Assembly (NCBI GenBank): GCA_016630955.3
Contig: CM049987.1
Span: forward strand, 310,001 to 374,000
From: Didymella arachidicola
Lineage: Eukaryota > Ascomycota > Dothideomycetes > Pleosporales > Didymellaceae
Reading direction: 5' to 3'
DNA length: 64,000 nt
The notes under the pieces are model-generated. The model did not search any database. It was not told where the DNA came from and saw only the letters and a program-made list of their open reading frames with translations. Position numbers and translations under genes: made by a program. Positions 34,952-45,210 of the stretch are shown here, piece by piece; the stretch's first letter is position 1; the number at the start of each line of letters is the position of its first letter.

Positions 34952-36844
34952 ATGTCTGTCGAGATGGCATCTTCGCCGATAAACACGCTCACGATGCCGC
35001 CACGCTTCAACATCGAGCTTGAGCGCACCGATGCCGGCGTACCCTTCCGCGCCTCGCAGTCTCACATCCACCACACGTGGGCGCGCACCTTCCACGCTAG
35101 ACCGGAGCTGTACATTCGTCCTCAGTCGCTTGAGGAGATTCAAAAGGTCGTCACTCTCGCCCGCCGCATGCGCCGTCGCGTGGTCACCGTAGGATGCGGT
35201 CACTCGCCTTCAGACCTCACATGTACCTCGGCATGGATGGTCAACCTCGATGACTATAGCAAGGTTTTGAAGGTGGACAAGGAGCGCAACACCCTGACGG
35301 TTCAGTCTGGTATCCGTATGCACAGCTTGAACGAGCAAGCAAAGGAGCACGGCCTCACAATGCCAAACCTGGGCAGCATCGATGTGCAAAGTCTCGCAGG
35401 CGCAATTGCCACTGCGACGCACGGCAGCTCTATGCAACACGGACTGCTGTCTGATAGTGTGCGCAGCCTGCGTATCGTCCTTGCGAACGGCCAAGCCGTG
35501 CGCTGCTCTGCCACACAGTCACCAGACCTCTTTCGCGCAGCACTGGTTTCGCTGGGCGGCATAGGCATCATCGTGGAAATTGAATTCGAGTTGGTACCGC
35601 ACACGGATATCGAGTGGGTACAGACCATCCGCCCAATTGAAGACGTACTTGCAGACTGGAGCAACGGCCTCTGGACGTCGAACGAGTTCGTGCGTGTGTG
35701 GTGGCTGCCTTATATGAAGCGCGCTATCGTCTGGCGAGCCTCAACCACCAAGAAGGAGCACATCAAGCCCAGTTACAACTGGTACGGTGGTAGTGTGGGC
35801 TACCACACTTATCACATTTTGCTGTGGATCAGTCAATACGTCCCCCGCTTCCTGCCGTGGGTAGAATGGTTCGTCTTCGGCATGCAGTATGGCTTCAAAG
35901 ACGGCGCCATCATCTCTGCTGTAGAAGAACAACGTACCGGTCTCCTTATGAACTGTCTGTATTCTCAATTCGTCAACGAATGGTCCATTCCCCTCCAACA
36001 CGGTCCTGAAGCGCTCACCCGCCTCACCAACTGGCTGCACGGCGACGAAATCTCCTCCGGCATCCCCTTCACCTCAAAGGGCCTGTATGTACACTCGCCC
36101 ATCGAAGTCCGGGTCGCCAACACCACCGGTCGCAAATCGCCTCGCCCTTTCCTCGACACCACCTACGTGGACTCACCGACGCTCTACCTCAATGCCACGC
36201 TCTACCGCCCGTACAACCAAGATCCACCCTGCCGCGAGCGCTACTACCAGGCTTTCGAGCACCTGATGAAGGAGTACAATGGTCGCCCTCACTGGGCGAA
36301 GAATTTCCAGTCCGTCGACCATTCATATCTCAACCAAGCGTACGGCAACGATCTGAGCGAGTGGACGCGTGTCAGAAATGAGGTTGATCCCGAGGGCATG
36401 TTCCTTGGTGCATGGCATCGTAGGACGCTCTTGCCAAGCAAGACTGAAATGCCTCTCTTTCCACTTGAAGAGAAGGAGGTCGTGCGCCGCGATCGCAGGA
36501 CTGGCGGACAGGACTGGATTGGTGAGCAGGCGAGGTGGTGGGACGGCGGCGTCGATGTTTTTGAGAAGACGAACCCTGACTCTGAGGATCATAGCGAGAG
36601 CGGTGAATCATTCGATCTTATGGCCGGGGCTGAGGCGGAGAGCTCAGTGCTGCTAGAGAGTCTGAGAGATGAGATGACGGAGACGGAGATTCATGAGCGC
36701 TCGAGTCATACTGAGACGACGACTCTGCTGGAGAGTATGAGTGAGTTTGTGCGCACAGACGAGAGGCTGACAGAGGAGAGGCAAGAGATTGAGCACTTCA
36801 TCAAGGAAGGCGATGATGGGACTGGTATTTTCAACAAGATGTAA
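34952..36844 (+). CDS. ALO1: D-arabinono-1,4-lactone oxidase
   Basis: A single exon gives 630 residues. The N-terminal FAD-binding (PCMH-type) domain includes VVTVGCGHSPSDLTC near residue 85, where the histidine is the expected site of covalent FAD attachment, and GSIDVQSLAGAIATATHGSS. The C-terminal lactone-oxidase domain contains NGRPHWAKNFQ near residue 445, a signature of the sugar-lactone oxidase family. The enzyme performs the last step of D-erythroascorbate synthesis, in yeast at the mitochondrial outer membrane. Two or three hydrophobic segments (for example YHTYHILLWISQYVPRFLPW) fit membrane contact. The protein is about 100 residues longer than yeast Alo1 because of an acidic Ser/Glu/Thr-rich tail after about residue 515. 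A second methionine (MPPRFNIELERT, residue 15) is an equally good start. Confidence 0.93.
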   Translation: MSVEMASSPINTLTMPPRFNIELERTDAGVPFRASQSHIHHTWARTFHARPELYIRPQSLEEIQKVVTLARRMRRRVVTVGCGHSPSDLTCTSAWMVNLDDYSKVLKVDKERNTLTVQSGIRMHSLNEQAKEHGLTMPNLGSIDVQSLAGAIATATHGSSMQHGLLSDSVRSLRIVLANGQAVRCSATQSPDLFRAALVSLGGIGIIVEIEFELVPHTDIEWVQTIRPIEDVLADWSNGLWTSNEFVRVWWLPYMKRAIVWRASTTKKEHIKPSYNWYGGSVGYHTYHILLWISQYVPRFLPWVEWFVFGMQYGFKDGAIISAVEEQRTGLLMNCLYSQFVNEWSIPLQHGPEALTRLTNWLHGDEISSGIPFTSKGLYVHSPIEVRVANTTGRKSPRPFLDTTYVDSPTLYLNATLYRPYNQDPPCRERYYQAFEHLMKEYNGRPHWAKNFQSVDHSYLNQAYGNDLSEWTRVRNEVDPEGMFLGAWHRRTLLPSKTEMPLFPLEEKEVVRRDRRTGGQDWIGEQARWWDGGVDVFEKTNPDSEDHSESGESFDLMAGAEAESSVLLESLRDEMTETEIHERSSHTETTTLLESMSEFVRTDERLTEERQEIEHFIKEGDDGTGIFNKM

Positions 36845-36981
36845 ATATGCTATAAGCGATTGAAAGGTATCTTCACTTCAGATCTTGTGGCAAAGGTGTA
36901 AGGCTATACAGCTGAAGTGCAGAAGCAGCCCCAGAGATTGCAGGTTTGGAGGTGCAAGGTTTGTCCTCAATAGGAGGTTTT

Positions 36982-39291
36982 TCAGCGTCTAATCAGGTCA
37001 ATGTCGAAACCTCCAGCTTCGGTCTGAATAGCGTCCACCTCCATAAGCCAGCGTTCGCCAATATGCTTCAGTTGACCCTGACTCAGCACGCCACACCGCT
37101 GTAGTTCGAGCATCGCTGGTAAGTCCAATCGAACATGAATCCCGCCGCGATTTGCGTCATGGAATGGATCATATGAAGCTGGTGTAGCCAAAAGCGGGTC
37201 ATTGTCCTCATCGTTTTCGAATGGGTTAGGAGTTTCTCCATCGAGCTCATCGACGTCTGAATCGTCTGAACCTGCTCCATCGAGCTCTGAATCGTCGACA
37301 TCTGACCCATCGAAGTCTGATCCATCGGAGTCTGATGTCCCCGCCTCTGAATCTTCTGATACCGAATCGGCTCGAGCAGGGTCCTCAAAGAAGGATGATG
37401 GTTTGCTTGGAGTCGGGCAGGACAGGTCATCGAGTCCCGAGCCAATCTTCCCTGCCTTCGCAAAGAAAGCGAAACCGATTGCAGTGTATGATACAAGTGA
37501 GCTCTTGGTTTGAAATTTTCTCACAACAATCCCACTGTTGCAGTCATTGATGCCGTCGCATTGCCAGATCTGTATGATGCCTGGTCCTCCATAGCCGCCA
37601 TGTCGCCAAAGTTGATAACTCGACGAAGGCTCAGTAATGATGGTGCCACGAAGCCCACCTGTGCCTATGAAAGCAGTGTAGTCGCCGGCACTTTCGTGGT
37701 GATCTTGTTGTTGGTCAGTCTTGCTCAACTTGCTCGCCGACAACCAGGGATTTTGGTCAAAACTCTGCTGAAAGGTGCTGCAAAAGTCAACGGCTTTTGC
37801 GCGCGGAGAGGATTTCCCAGGAGTTTCTTGAGTCGCAGAAGTGCTCAGTAGCACTTCGAACATATGTTCGATCGATTGGTCAATCATATGCTGATCACGC
37901 TCTCTTTCTGGCCAGCCGCCCTTGAATTGCCATGAGCAATTTTCGGGTTCTTCCACCGCAGGTCGTCCCCTCGGTTTGAGTAGAGCTCGCCTCCGTCCAG
38001 TGAGGTGCAGGCGCGCTCGATGTCTACGGGAGACACCCAGCTCTTTGCGATAATCTGCACGTCTTCTGAGTTTTCGTATCCGCCACTTGGCGCCTAGAAC
38101 TTTCCTTTCGCCCTTGTTGAATGTGCTCTGGAGTCGCTCGCGTCTGTCGCTGGATGTTTGGATCACGACCACATCGCTCACAAGACGGAGCGGCGCTATG
38201 ATAGTTGAACTCCCCAGCATGGCGTACATGTGTGGTTGAAGTCTTTCCTGATTATTGCGAACCACCACTCCTAGATGAAAGGTCGACACCTTCAGCAACT
38301 TGCGCAGGTAGTAGTAATCAGCCAAGAGCTGTGTTTGCTTCACGCCAGCATCCCTTTCGAAACGCAACACGTCGAGCAGGACATCAGCCTTTGTCTTGGA
38401 ATAATCAGGCTTGATCAAGGCATCCGAGTTCGCAGTTGCGGAAATTATCCCCAGAAGTCCATATATGTGGTCAAGCGTCTTGCTGGCTTGCGCAAAGCTG
38501 AATGTCCGTAGGAGCTCACACAACTGAAATGCATCAACCGCAGAAGAGCTAGATAGCGCTGCTCTATTGAGCCACATCTTTCGGTGCATAAGTACCATAT
38601 ATGCGTGCTGGTGGCTCTTCATTCTGGTAAGTACACTGGTCGGCCAGGGCTGATCGAAGTCGTCGCCATTGCACGTGAAGCCGCCATACCAAATATGTAC
38701 AGTCCGTGGCAGGACAAACTCCTGTACAATCCATACCCGAGACCAGTATTGCGCATTGAGCAGCTTGTCTATAGCATCATAAAGCCTAGTGGGGTCATGC
38801 TGCTCGACTTCCAGCTTCAGCTTAGTGCCGCGTGCAATCTTGTCGTCGCCGGTAGGTTCTCCCAGCCAAGTAATAACGGCTCGTGCTCGCGAGTAGATTT
38901 TGCGCATCAACGACACTTGGTGGTTTCTTTCTTGTAGGATCCCCTGGTCTATGCAGATGGCGTCGACCCAAAGCCAGGTTCCGGTATATGCGCGTCTTCG
39001 TGAGTATCGATGAAGGAAGTCCCAGAGGTTTTTGCGGACCTGCATACTAGCTCCATTGCACAAGGCTTTCTTGGAGCTTGTACTAGAAGGATCCCACTTG
39101 TATGATAGAGCAATGAACCGGGGCCTGTCGTCCAGACTAACGTGCGAGATTTGATATTGGATCGGTGCATGTCCTCTTGCTGGCAAAACTTTAAGAAGCC
39201 TGATGCAGTTTCTCGTCGTATCCAGAGGTAGATGGCGGAAGACCGAGTATGCGTTGATGTTACTATCCGAATCGCCTTTTCGACTAGCCAT
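36982..39291 (-). CDS. HET-domain (heterokaryon incompatibility) protein
   Basis: A single exon of 769 residues. The HET domain occupies about residues 55-200 and shows all three classic blocks: FIALSYKWDPSS (57-70), TWLWVDAICIDQ (105-116) and QYWSRVWIVQEF (181-192). HET domains are death-effector modules that trigger cell death on fusion with unlike individuals and are thought to be TIR-related. The central region has no recognised domain. Residues of about 640-705 form an acidic repeat-like tract (SDSDGSDFDGSDVDDSELDG) that is probably disordered. The gene is divergent from the NLR at 40574, and its stop is only 137 bases from that of the lactone oxidase gene, which converges on it. The start is the first methionine after stops and lies about 54 residues ahead of the domain, as usual. 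The recognition role is inferred from family and context. Confidence 0.9.
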   Translation of the reverse strand: MASRKGDSDSNINAYSVFRHLPLDTTRNCIRLLKVLPARGHAPIQYQISHVSLDDRPRFIALSYKWDPSSTSSKKALCNGASMQVRKNLWDFLHRYSRRRAYTGTWLWVDAICIDQGILQERNHQVSLMRKIYSRARAVITWLGEPTGDDKIARGTKLKLEVEQHDPTRLYDAIDKLLNAQYWSRVWIVQEFVLPRTVHIWYGGFTCNGDDFDQPWPTSVLTRMKSHQHAYMVLMHRKMWLNRAALSSSSAVDAFQLCELLRTFSFAQASKTLDHIYGLLGIISATANSDALIKPDYSKTKADVLLDVLRFERDAGVKQTQLLADYYYLRKLLKVSTFHLGVVVRNNQERLQPHMYAMLGSSTIIAPLRLVSDVVVIQTSSDRRERLQSTFNKGERKVLGAKWRIRKLRRRADYRKELGVSRRHRARLHLTGRRRALLKPRGRPAVEEPENCSWQFKGGWPERERDQHMIDQSIEHMFEVLLSTSATQETPGKSSPRAKAVDFCSTFQQSFDQNPWLSASKLSKTDQQQDHHESAGDYTAFIGTGGLRGTIITEPSSSYQLWRHGGYGGPGIIQIWQCDGINDCNSGIVVRKFQTKSSLVSYTAIGFAFFAKAGKIGSGLDDLSCPTPSKPSSFFEDPARADSVSEDSEAGTSDSDGSDFDGSDVDDSELDGAGSDDSDVDELDGETPNPFENDEDNDPLLATPASYDPFHDANRGGIHVRLDLPAMLELQRCGVLSQGQLKHIGERWLMEVDAIQTEAGGFDIDLIRR

Positions 39292-40573
39292 TGCGCGGTC
39301 GATGATGGTGTTGGTCTTGTGTAGATCAAGAGGTCAGTGTTCTTGCGAGTCGTATACAATAGGTAAAAGCGCGTTATAGAGTAGCGCTGCAAGAGTCCTG
39401 AGATCTCCGAACTACTCCCTGCTACGCTGAATGTATAGAGACCAGAGTGCTTTGAGCAGGCCAGGACAGTGAAGCACGGCCTAAGGCAACCCACTGCCAA
39501 TGGGGCAGTGCAAAGCCATCAGGGACCCCAGCCACCATTATACGTAGCAACGAACATGCCGAGAGTGTTTGATCCCAATAGAAAAGAAAATTTGATCCAC
39601 CATGAGACCCCATGTGATAGAAAGTTGTCGTTTCAAAGCTGAGCTTGCAGCAGCTTGATCAAGTGAACGCGCGAGGTTTTCGTTGGAGACCCGAATCGAC
39701 GTGCGTATGGAGACATCACAATGTGCTATCCATTTAATTCAGACCAAGCGTGCGCCGGTGTAGGCACCTTACTTCGTGAGCGTCTTAGTAGTTGCGCTCG
39801 TACTGCTGGTTGGAGGCCACAGCAAGTGCCGGCCCTGCCCCACCTTGATCATCATACATCCTCCGCATTTGCTTGTCACTGCAAGCACCGCACACATTGA
39901 GGGAGGTTAAGCGTGCATTAATCTTCAACTTCATGCCCGTCCCGCCACACCGGTTTGAGTTGACCCGCTTACGCGCATGCGCACGTGGTGAAGTCGAAGC
40001 TTACACAGGTGCGTGATGCGGCACCGCCCGCGTGTTGTATTGGCGCGTACTCGGCTCCACATAGTAGCGAGCTCTTCATCACCGACATGCCGCGATCATT
40101 GTGGATTTTTGCTTACAACCTCTCTTCGCTGAGCTCCATACCTAGATCTGCACATCAGTCGAAGAAACTGACGAGTCCTGGCGGAGCAACGGTGGTAGGC
40201 CGGACAGCACACCGCGCGGAAACAGCCACCACCTGAGTCATGTAGCGTCTCGGGTTCAGCTTGGACCGCACAACCAGTAACATCGCTGCCGCAGCAGCTC
40301 TATTCAGACCGTTCAAGGTGCATTGGTATCAGATGGCGTTCGTCAGCTAATCAGCGATGCACGGAGGGACGGAAGGGTGAGGTGCGGCTGAGATCTAGGA
40401 GCTGAGATGCATTCTCTCCACGGCCCGGCTTAGGTATACCCTTCCCTATGTAAAGGAGGGGTTTTCCCGACCGAGCCCGAACGACGCAGTGCACCTGTGC
40501 CTGAACATTTGAGATATACACCCGGTAACAATTGTATCTTTGAACCCAACGCTCAATCGCGTATCTCTCCATC
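39292..40573. promoter_or_regulatory. Divergent intergenic region of the HET and NLR genes
   Basis: These 1,282 bases separate two head-to-head start codons and hold no supported gene, so both promoters must lie here. Open frames inside are shorter than 100 codons and lack motifs. No specific binding site could be named. Confidence 0.55.
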
Positions 40574-43500
40574 ATGGGCCGTGGACAGGAGAAGATTGGG
40601 TGGACTCCTGATGTTGACAAAGATCTCATTGAGATCTGGCCAGAGGTCCTACAGAAATATGAGGAAGTTACTAAGAAAAAGCTTCACCCCGGAACCACAT
40701 TCGCGGAGTTCCAAATCCAAGTGGAACAACACATAGCGACGTCCTCGACAAAGAGCCACCAACATACTCGCAAAATCTTCAACAACATCGGTCTCTGTCT
40801 AGAACAATTTGGGAACATTATCGCACAGGGAGCGAGTATCGTCTTTGGCCCAGCCTCTCAATGTTGGAACGCCATCAGCTTCGTAATCCAGGCAGGACGA
40901 AAATTCAGCGAGATCCTTGACGGCTTCGTCGCGCTGATGGAGCGCTCAGCTGTCTTCTTGGAGCGCATGAACTTCTATTTGCGACAAGAGTGCGGTCAAG
41001 ATGGGACGAAGCTGCCACACCATCTCCGAAAACCAGCATATAATATCCTGTCTGACTTCCTTGGAGTCCTTGCATCCTCATACAGTCTGGCCACCAGCAA
41101 GAAGGAGAGATGGAAGACCATGGTCGGTGTTGTATTGTTCAACTCAGATGCTGGCGTGGCAGCATCGCTTAGCCTCATGGAACAACGCATTCAAGATTTC
41201 ACAGACGCATCAGTCGATCAAATATTAGCAGACGTCAAGGGGCTAGCGCTGTACCTCCGGAACTCTGATGAAGAAAGGGCTCGTCACGAATTCGAAATCT
41301 CAGAGCATCTTCAGGCCACATACAAAGTTACCGAACAAGTTCTTGCTTACACCCTGCAGCTGAAGTCGACGTTAGATGGTCGTACTTCCAAGGATAAACA
41401 CAAGGAAGACATGGATAAAATCGCGAAAAGCCTCGCGCTCGCCAGAGGCGGTGGAATCGACCTTTGGGATGAGCGGCACAGAGAGATCTGTGCAGCGCAA
41501 GTGGCTACCACTGGTCAGTGGCTTGAGCGCCACAATGTTTTCAAGGAGTGGGCTGATGTCAACGACCACAATACAAAAGTCCTGTTCCTGAAGGCCGAAC
41601 CTGGTTACGGCAAGACCTACGTCTCTAACCACATTGTCACCCATCTGCAAGAGAAGTACAGAGCCGGAGCCGGACCAAATCAAGCTTACGTAGCATACTA
41701 CTACTACGGCGACGATCAAGAAGAATCCCTCGAAAGATGTGTAGGCTCCATTATCTATCAATTCGCTGCCATGGACGTCGGTTATGCGACAGCGGTAGCC
41801 AATGCGTGTCGGCAACCCGGAAGCACGGGTTGCGCCGCAGATCGATGGAAGAACCTTGTACTTGGACAAGCAAACAGTATGAAAGGTACTTATTTCATCT
41901 GCATAGATGGATATGAGGGTGAAGGTCATCCGGACGCCAAAGGAGCCACTATCACGGCCATGGTACAACGAGCTCTATCGAGAATGGATGCATCGGGCAT
42001 CGCCGTGCGACTGTTTGTGTCAGGTAACTTCGACGCACTTTCCAGAATTCCACAAAATGCTCATGGCATCGGGACCATCCTACTGGGCCTCAACCTAGAC
42101 CTCTCGTTGACGTCGCAAGTCAGTGGACAAGTTCTTGATCCGTCTTCATTGAACGCCAGTGACGTCGAAGCCGTCACGAGAGCCCGTGTCGCGGAACTCT
42201 GCACTGCCAAACCAGATCTGAAGTACCTCTTGGACGATTCCAAGATCAGACTTTTGATTGAGGGCATTCGGGCGAACTACAACCTCCTCGAGGCGAAGAT
42301 TACTGAAATCAATTCCTGCGACACCGAGCAAAAGGTTCGAGACGTGATCAACAACACGACGGACGACATGATCACAGTACAGAGAAACAATCTAAAAGCC
42401 CTCGAGTCTTCGTTGGATTCCACTCAGATTCGTAAGCTTAACGAGCTTATGATGTGGGTCGCCTCTATGGTTTCCATGGGAGGCGGCGCACCGCTCACGT
42501 TTCTGCAAAGCGCGCTGTACTACACCTTTCGTGAAAAATACCTTCTGGAATCGGAAATCACCAACAATTATTCAATCTTGCTTCGGGTATCCGAAAACGG
42601 TGTAGTCGTATTCCGATCAGACGATCTCATCAAGATTCTGAAGGAGAGCAGTGCACATGAGGTCGATTCAGCCGACCCTGATTCGCAGAGTGAAGAGCTC
42701 AGCAGAGCTGAGATTGACCTTTGTCGACGCTTCATCAAGAACGCCTGTGATCCGGTAGACTACGCCAGATTCAAGTTCGACAGCTTCTTCGATGCCATGG
42801 CACACAAAACTCACCTCCATCTAGGCGATGACAATACCATTAACCTCGCAGTGCTTAGTTGCTACGTCAAAGTCTTGTGCGAAGATGGAACAGACGAAAA
42901 TCTCGCAGAACTTCGCCTCAACGCCTCTGTATGGTGGTACGATCACCTCAAAACATTGATGGACAAGCTCGATACCTTCGAGCCCGAAAGACAAACCCTG
43001 AGCGAAATAGGGGCCAGACTTGTGGATATGTTCTACGAAGCCAACACTATCGACGCCTGGTTTCCCATTGACAATGATCAAGAACTTGAAGTCCTGAAGT
43101 ATGATTTACTCGGAAGAGACGACCTGCTGGAGAACCTGCTGAAGCTCTGGAAACTACCGCATGTAGCCAAAGGGTACGCAAAGGAGACACAAAAGAACAA
43201 ATGGGTTAAAAAGACAATCGCGAACACTGCCACAAAGTACTCGGTTTTGGAAAGAGTTGCCAGACGGTTAGCAGAATGCTATTTCACTCGCTCTACCCTT
43301 CAGCCGAAAGCTTTTCTCTGGATCCCATACGGGTTTGTGGTCAAGGTTAGACCTTCGCATTATGTTTGAGGCATGCAGCTGACAAGCACGGATAGCAAGC
43401 TGGCGAGGAATTCGATGAGAGCAGGACCCCTACTTCGCAAGAAGTCGATCGTTTCTTTGACTGGGTCAAACCTCAAGAGTTTGAGGTTGAACATCACGTG

Positions 43501-45210
43501 CGAGCTTTTCGCGTTGGTTGGGCCAATATGACCTTCCAGCGTTACGAGGAAGCTCTTCGCGGGTTTGAAGAGGCGGAGAAGCATCCAAATCACAGTTGGC
43601 GTGTCATCGTTGGTCTGATCCGCACACACCAGTGCCTAAAGAACTATCAAAAGGCACTCAGGTTCATCTCACAGTTGAAAGAGCTCAAGGATCGCCATTG
43701 GGATGACGAGGAGTTCAAGGAGCAATACTTCGGTGCACTTCTGGCAGAAGGTGATTGCTATAACGAATGTGAGGAATACGAAGCAGCCGCCAGCTGCTTT
43801 CGAGACATACTTGGGCTGGATACGGGCGACAAAGGCTGGCTGGCAGGTATGCCTGCACGGGCGCTTCTGAGGTTATTTAAAACGTGGAATGCGGGAAAGG
43901 TCTACAAGCCGCTCGTAGATCTCTTACGAAGCTGGAGACAGGCCGAGGATCCAGACCGAGGCCCGGCCTATTGGCTCCAGAAGACTGTATTCGAAGCGAC
44001 TGACGAATTCCACGGATGCATTATCCTCGCGGCAAAGCGTACCAACGCGGTGGAAGATATCTGCGCGCTGTACCAGGAAGCTATTGACTACTTATCTTTG
44101 AAGACTCTTGCAGATGCAGATCGGTATGACCCATCGACACGGATACATCTGCGATACTTGCAAGCTGCTTTACAGGTCCACGGGAGCCTACACGAACACC
44201 TCCATGATCAAGGCTTACGATCTTGGGAAGATCTCGTTCGCAAGTCCGATGACATTGATGACTATTGGGGGTGCACCTACGATGCCGCTCGCCGACTATC
44301 TTCATCTCTCCTTGACAAAGCGCTTGCTGGGTCTTCATCTGAAGTCTTCGAGAGCAATTTCAACAGGCTGTCAGCTTTGGCCAATACGAACAATACTTTG
44401 ATGCGCAACAGCCGTCAAGGAATCAGGGACCCACGTCTCTGTCTGATCAGGTTGCGGCATGTCAGTGGCAACTCTGACTTAGCACTCGTGGAAGCGCAGG
44501 ACCGTCTCTGCAGTATATTTGACAACTGGCCCAGGGATGAGAACGATGCCTCTCTGCGGCTCCGCTTTATGAACCTAGCACAGACGCTGAACGTCCTTGG
44601 CAAAAATTCTGACGCTGTTGCTGCATGGCAGGCGCTTATGCCAGAAGAACGGCCTCAGATGCCAAACACGGAAGGCGAGGGCATCAATCTGTCAGCCAGC
44701 ACAGAGTCACACCGAAGGCAATCTGACTCAAGCTCAGCCAAACCCCACGATTCAGTTCAAGAGCTATCTTGCCCGGTTGACTATATGCCCAAAGCATACG
44801 TCTGGGACTTCTTCTGCGATGGCGGGTGTGAGACGAAATGGAAAAACATGCTGATAGACTGTTACGTCTGCAAGCACTGCCTCGCCGTGCATCTGTGTTC
44901 AGGATGCTACAAGAAGCTCCAAGACGACGTACTGAGCCCCCTCATCTGCAACAAAGACCACAAGATGCTCTACCTACCTCCCTTTGACCGGAGCAAGCGG
45001 CAAAATATGTCTTCGGACATGGTCATCGTGGACGGACAGCCTGTGCCTCGTTCGCAGTGGCTCAATACGATTCGAAACGAATTCGGCATGCAGCAGGAGC
45101 AGATTGATGTGATCAAGCTCCAGAAGGCGAGGGAGTTGAAGGCTGCTAGTCGCATTGCGATGCATGTCCTGAGGTTGCAGAAGAGGTTCAAAAAGAAAAG
45201 CGTCGAGTAG
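40574..45210 (+). CDS. STAND NLR: Goodbye-like N-terminus, NACHT, TPR, C-terminal ZZ-type zinc finger
   Basis: Two exons, 40574-43345 and 43396-45210, with a 50-bp intron (GTTAGA donor, GCTGAC branch, TAG acceptor), give 1,528 residues. Residues of about 15-140 resemble the fungal STAND N-terminal Goodbye domain. Walker A is AEPGYGKTYV near 340-350. The Walker B-like strand YFICIDGYEG is near 438-448, with ID followed by GYEG rather than a run of acidic residues. Winged-helix-like sequence follows to about 850. The splice then joins to a TPR-like helical region (FRVGWANMTFQRYEEALRGF and EGDCYNECEEYEAAASCF). Residues of about 1395-1455 carry a C-x3-C, C-x2-C-x2-C, C-x2-C and C-x4-H cluster of ZZ type. 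NLRs switch on when a ligand binds the repeat region; here the TPRs would sense and the N-terminus would signal. The partner is probably the adjacent HET gene (inference). Confidence 0.88.
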
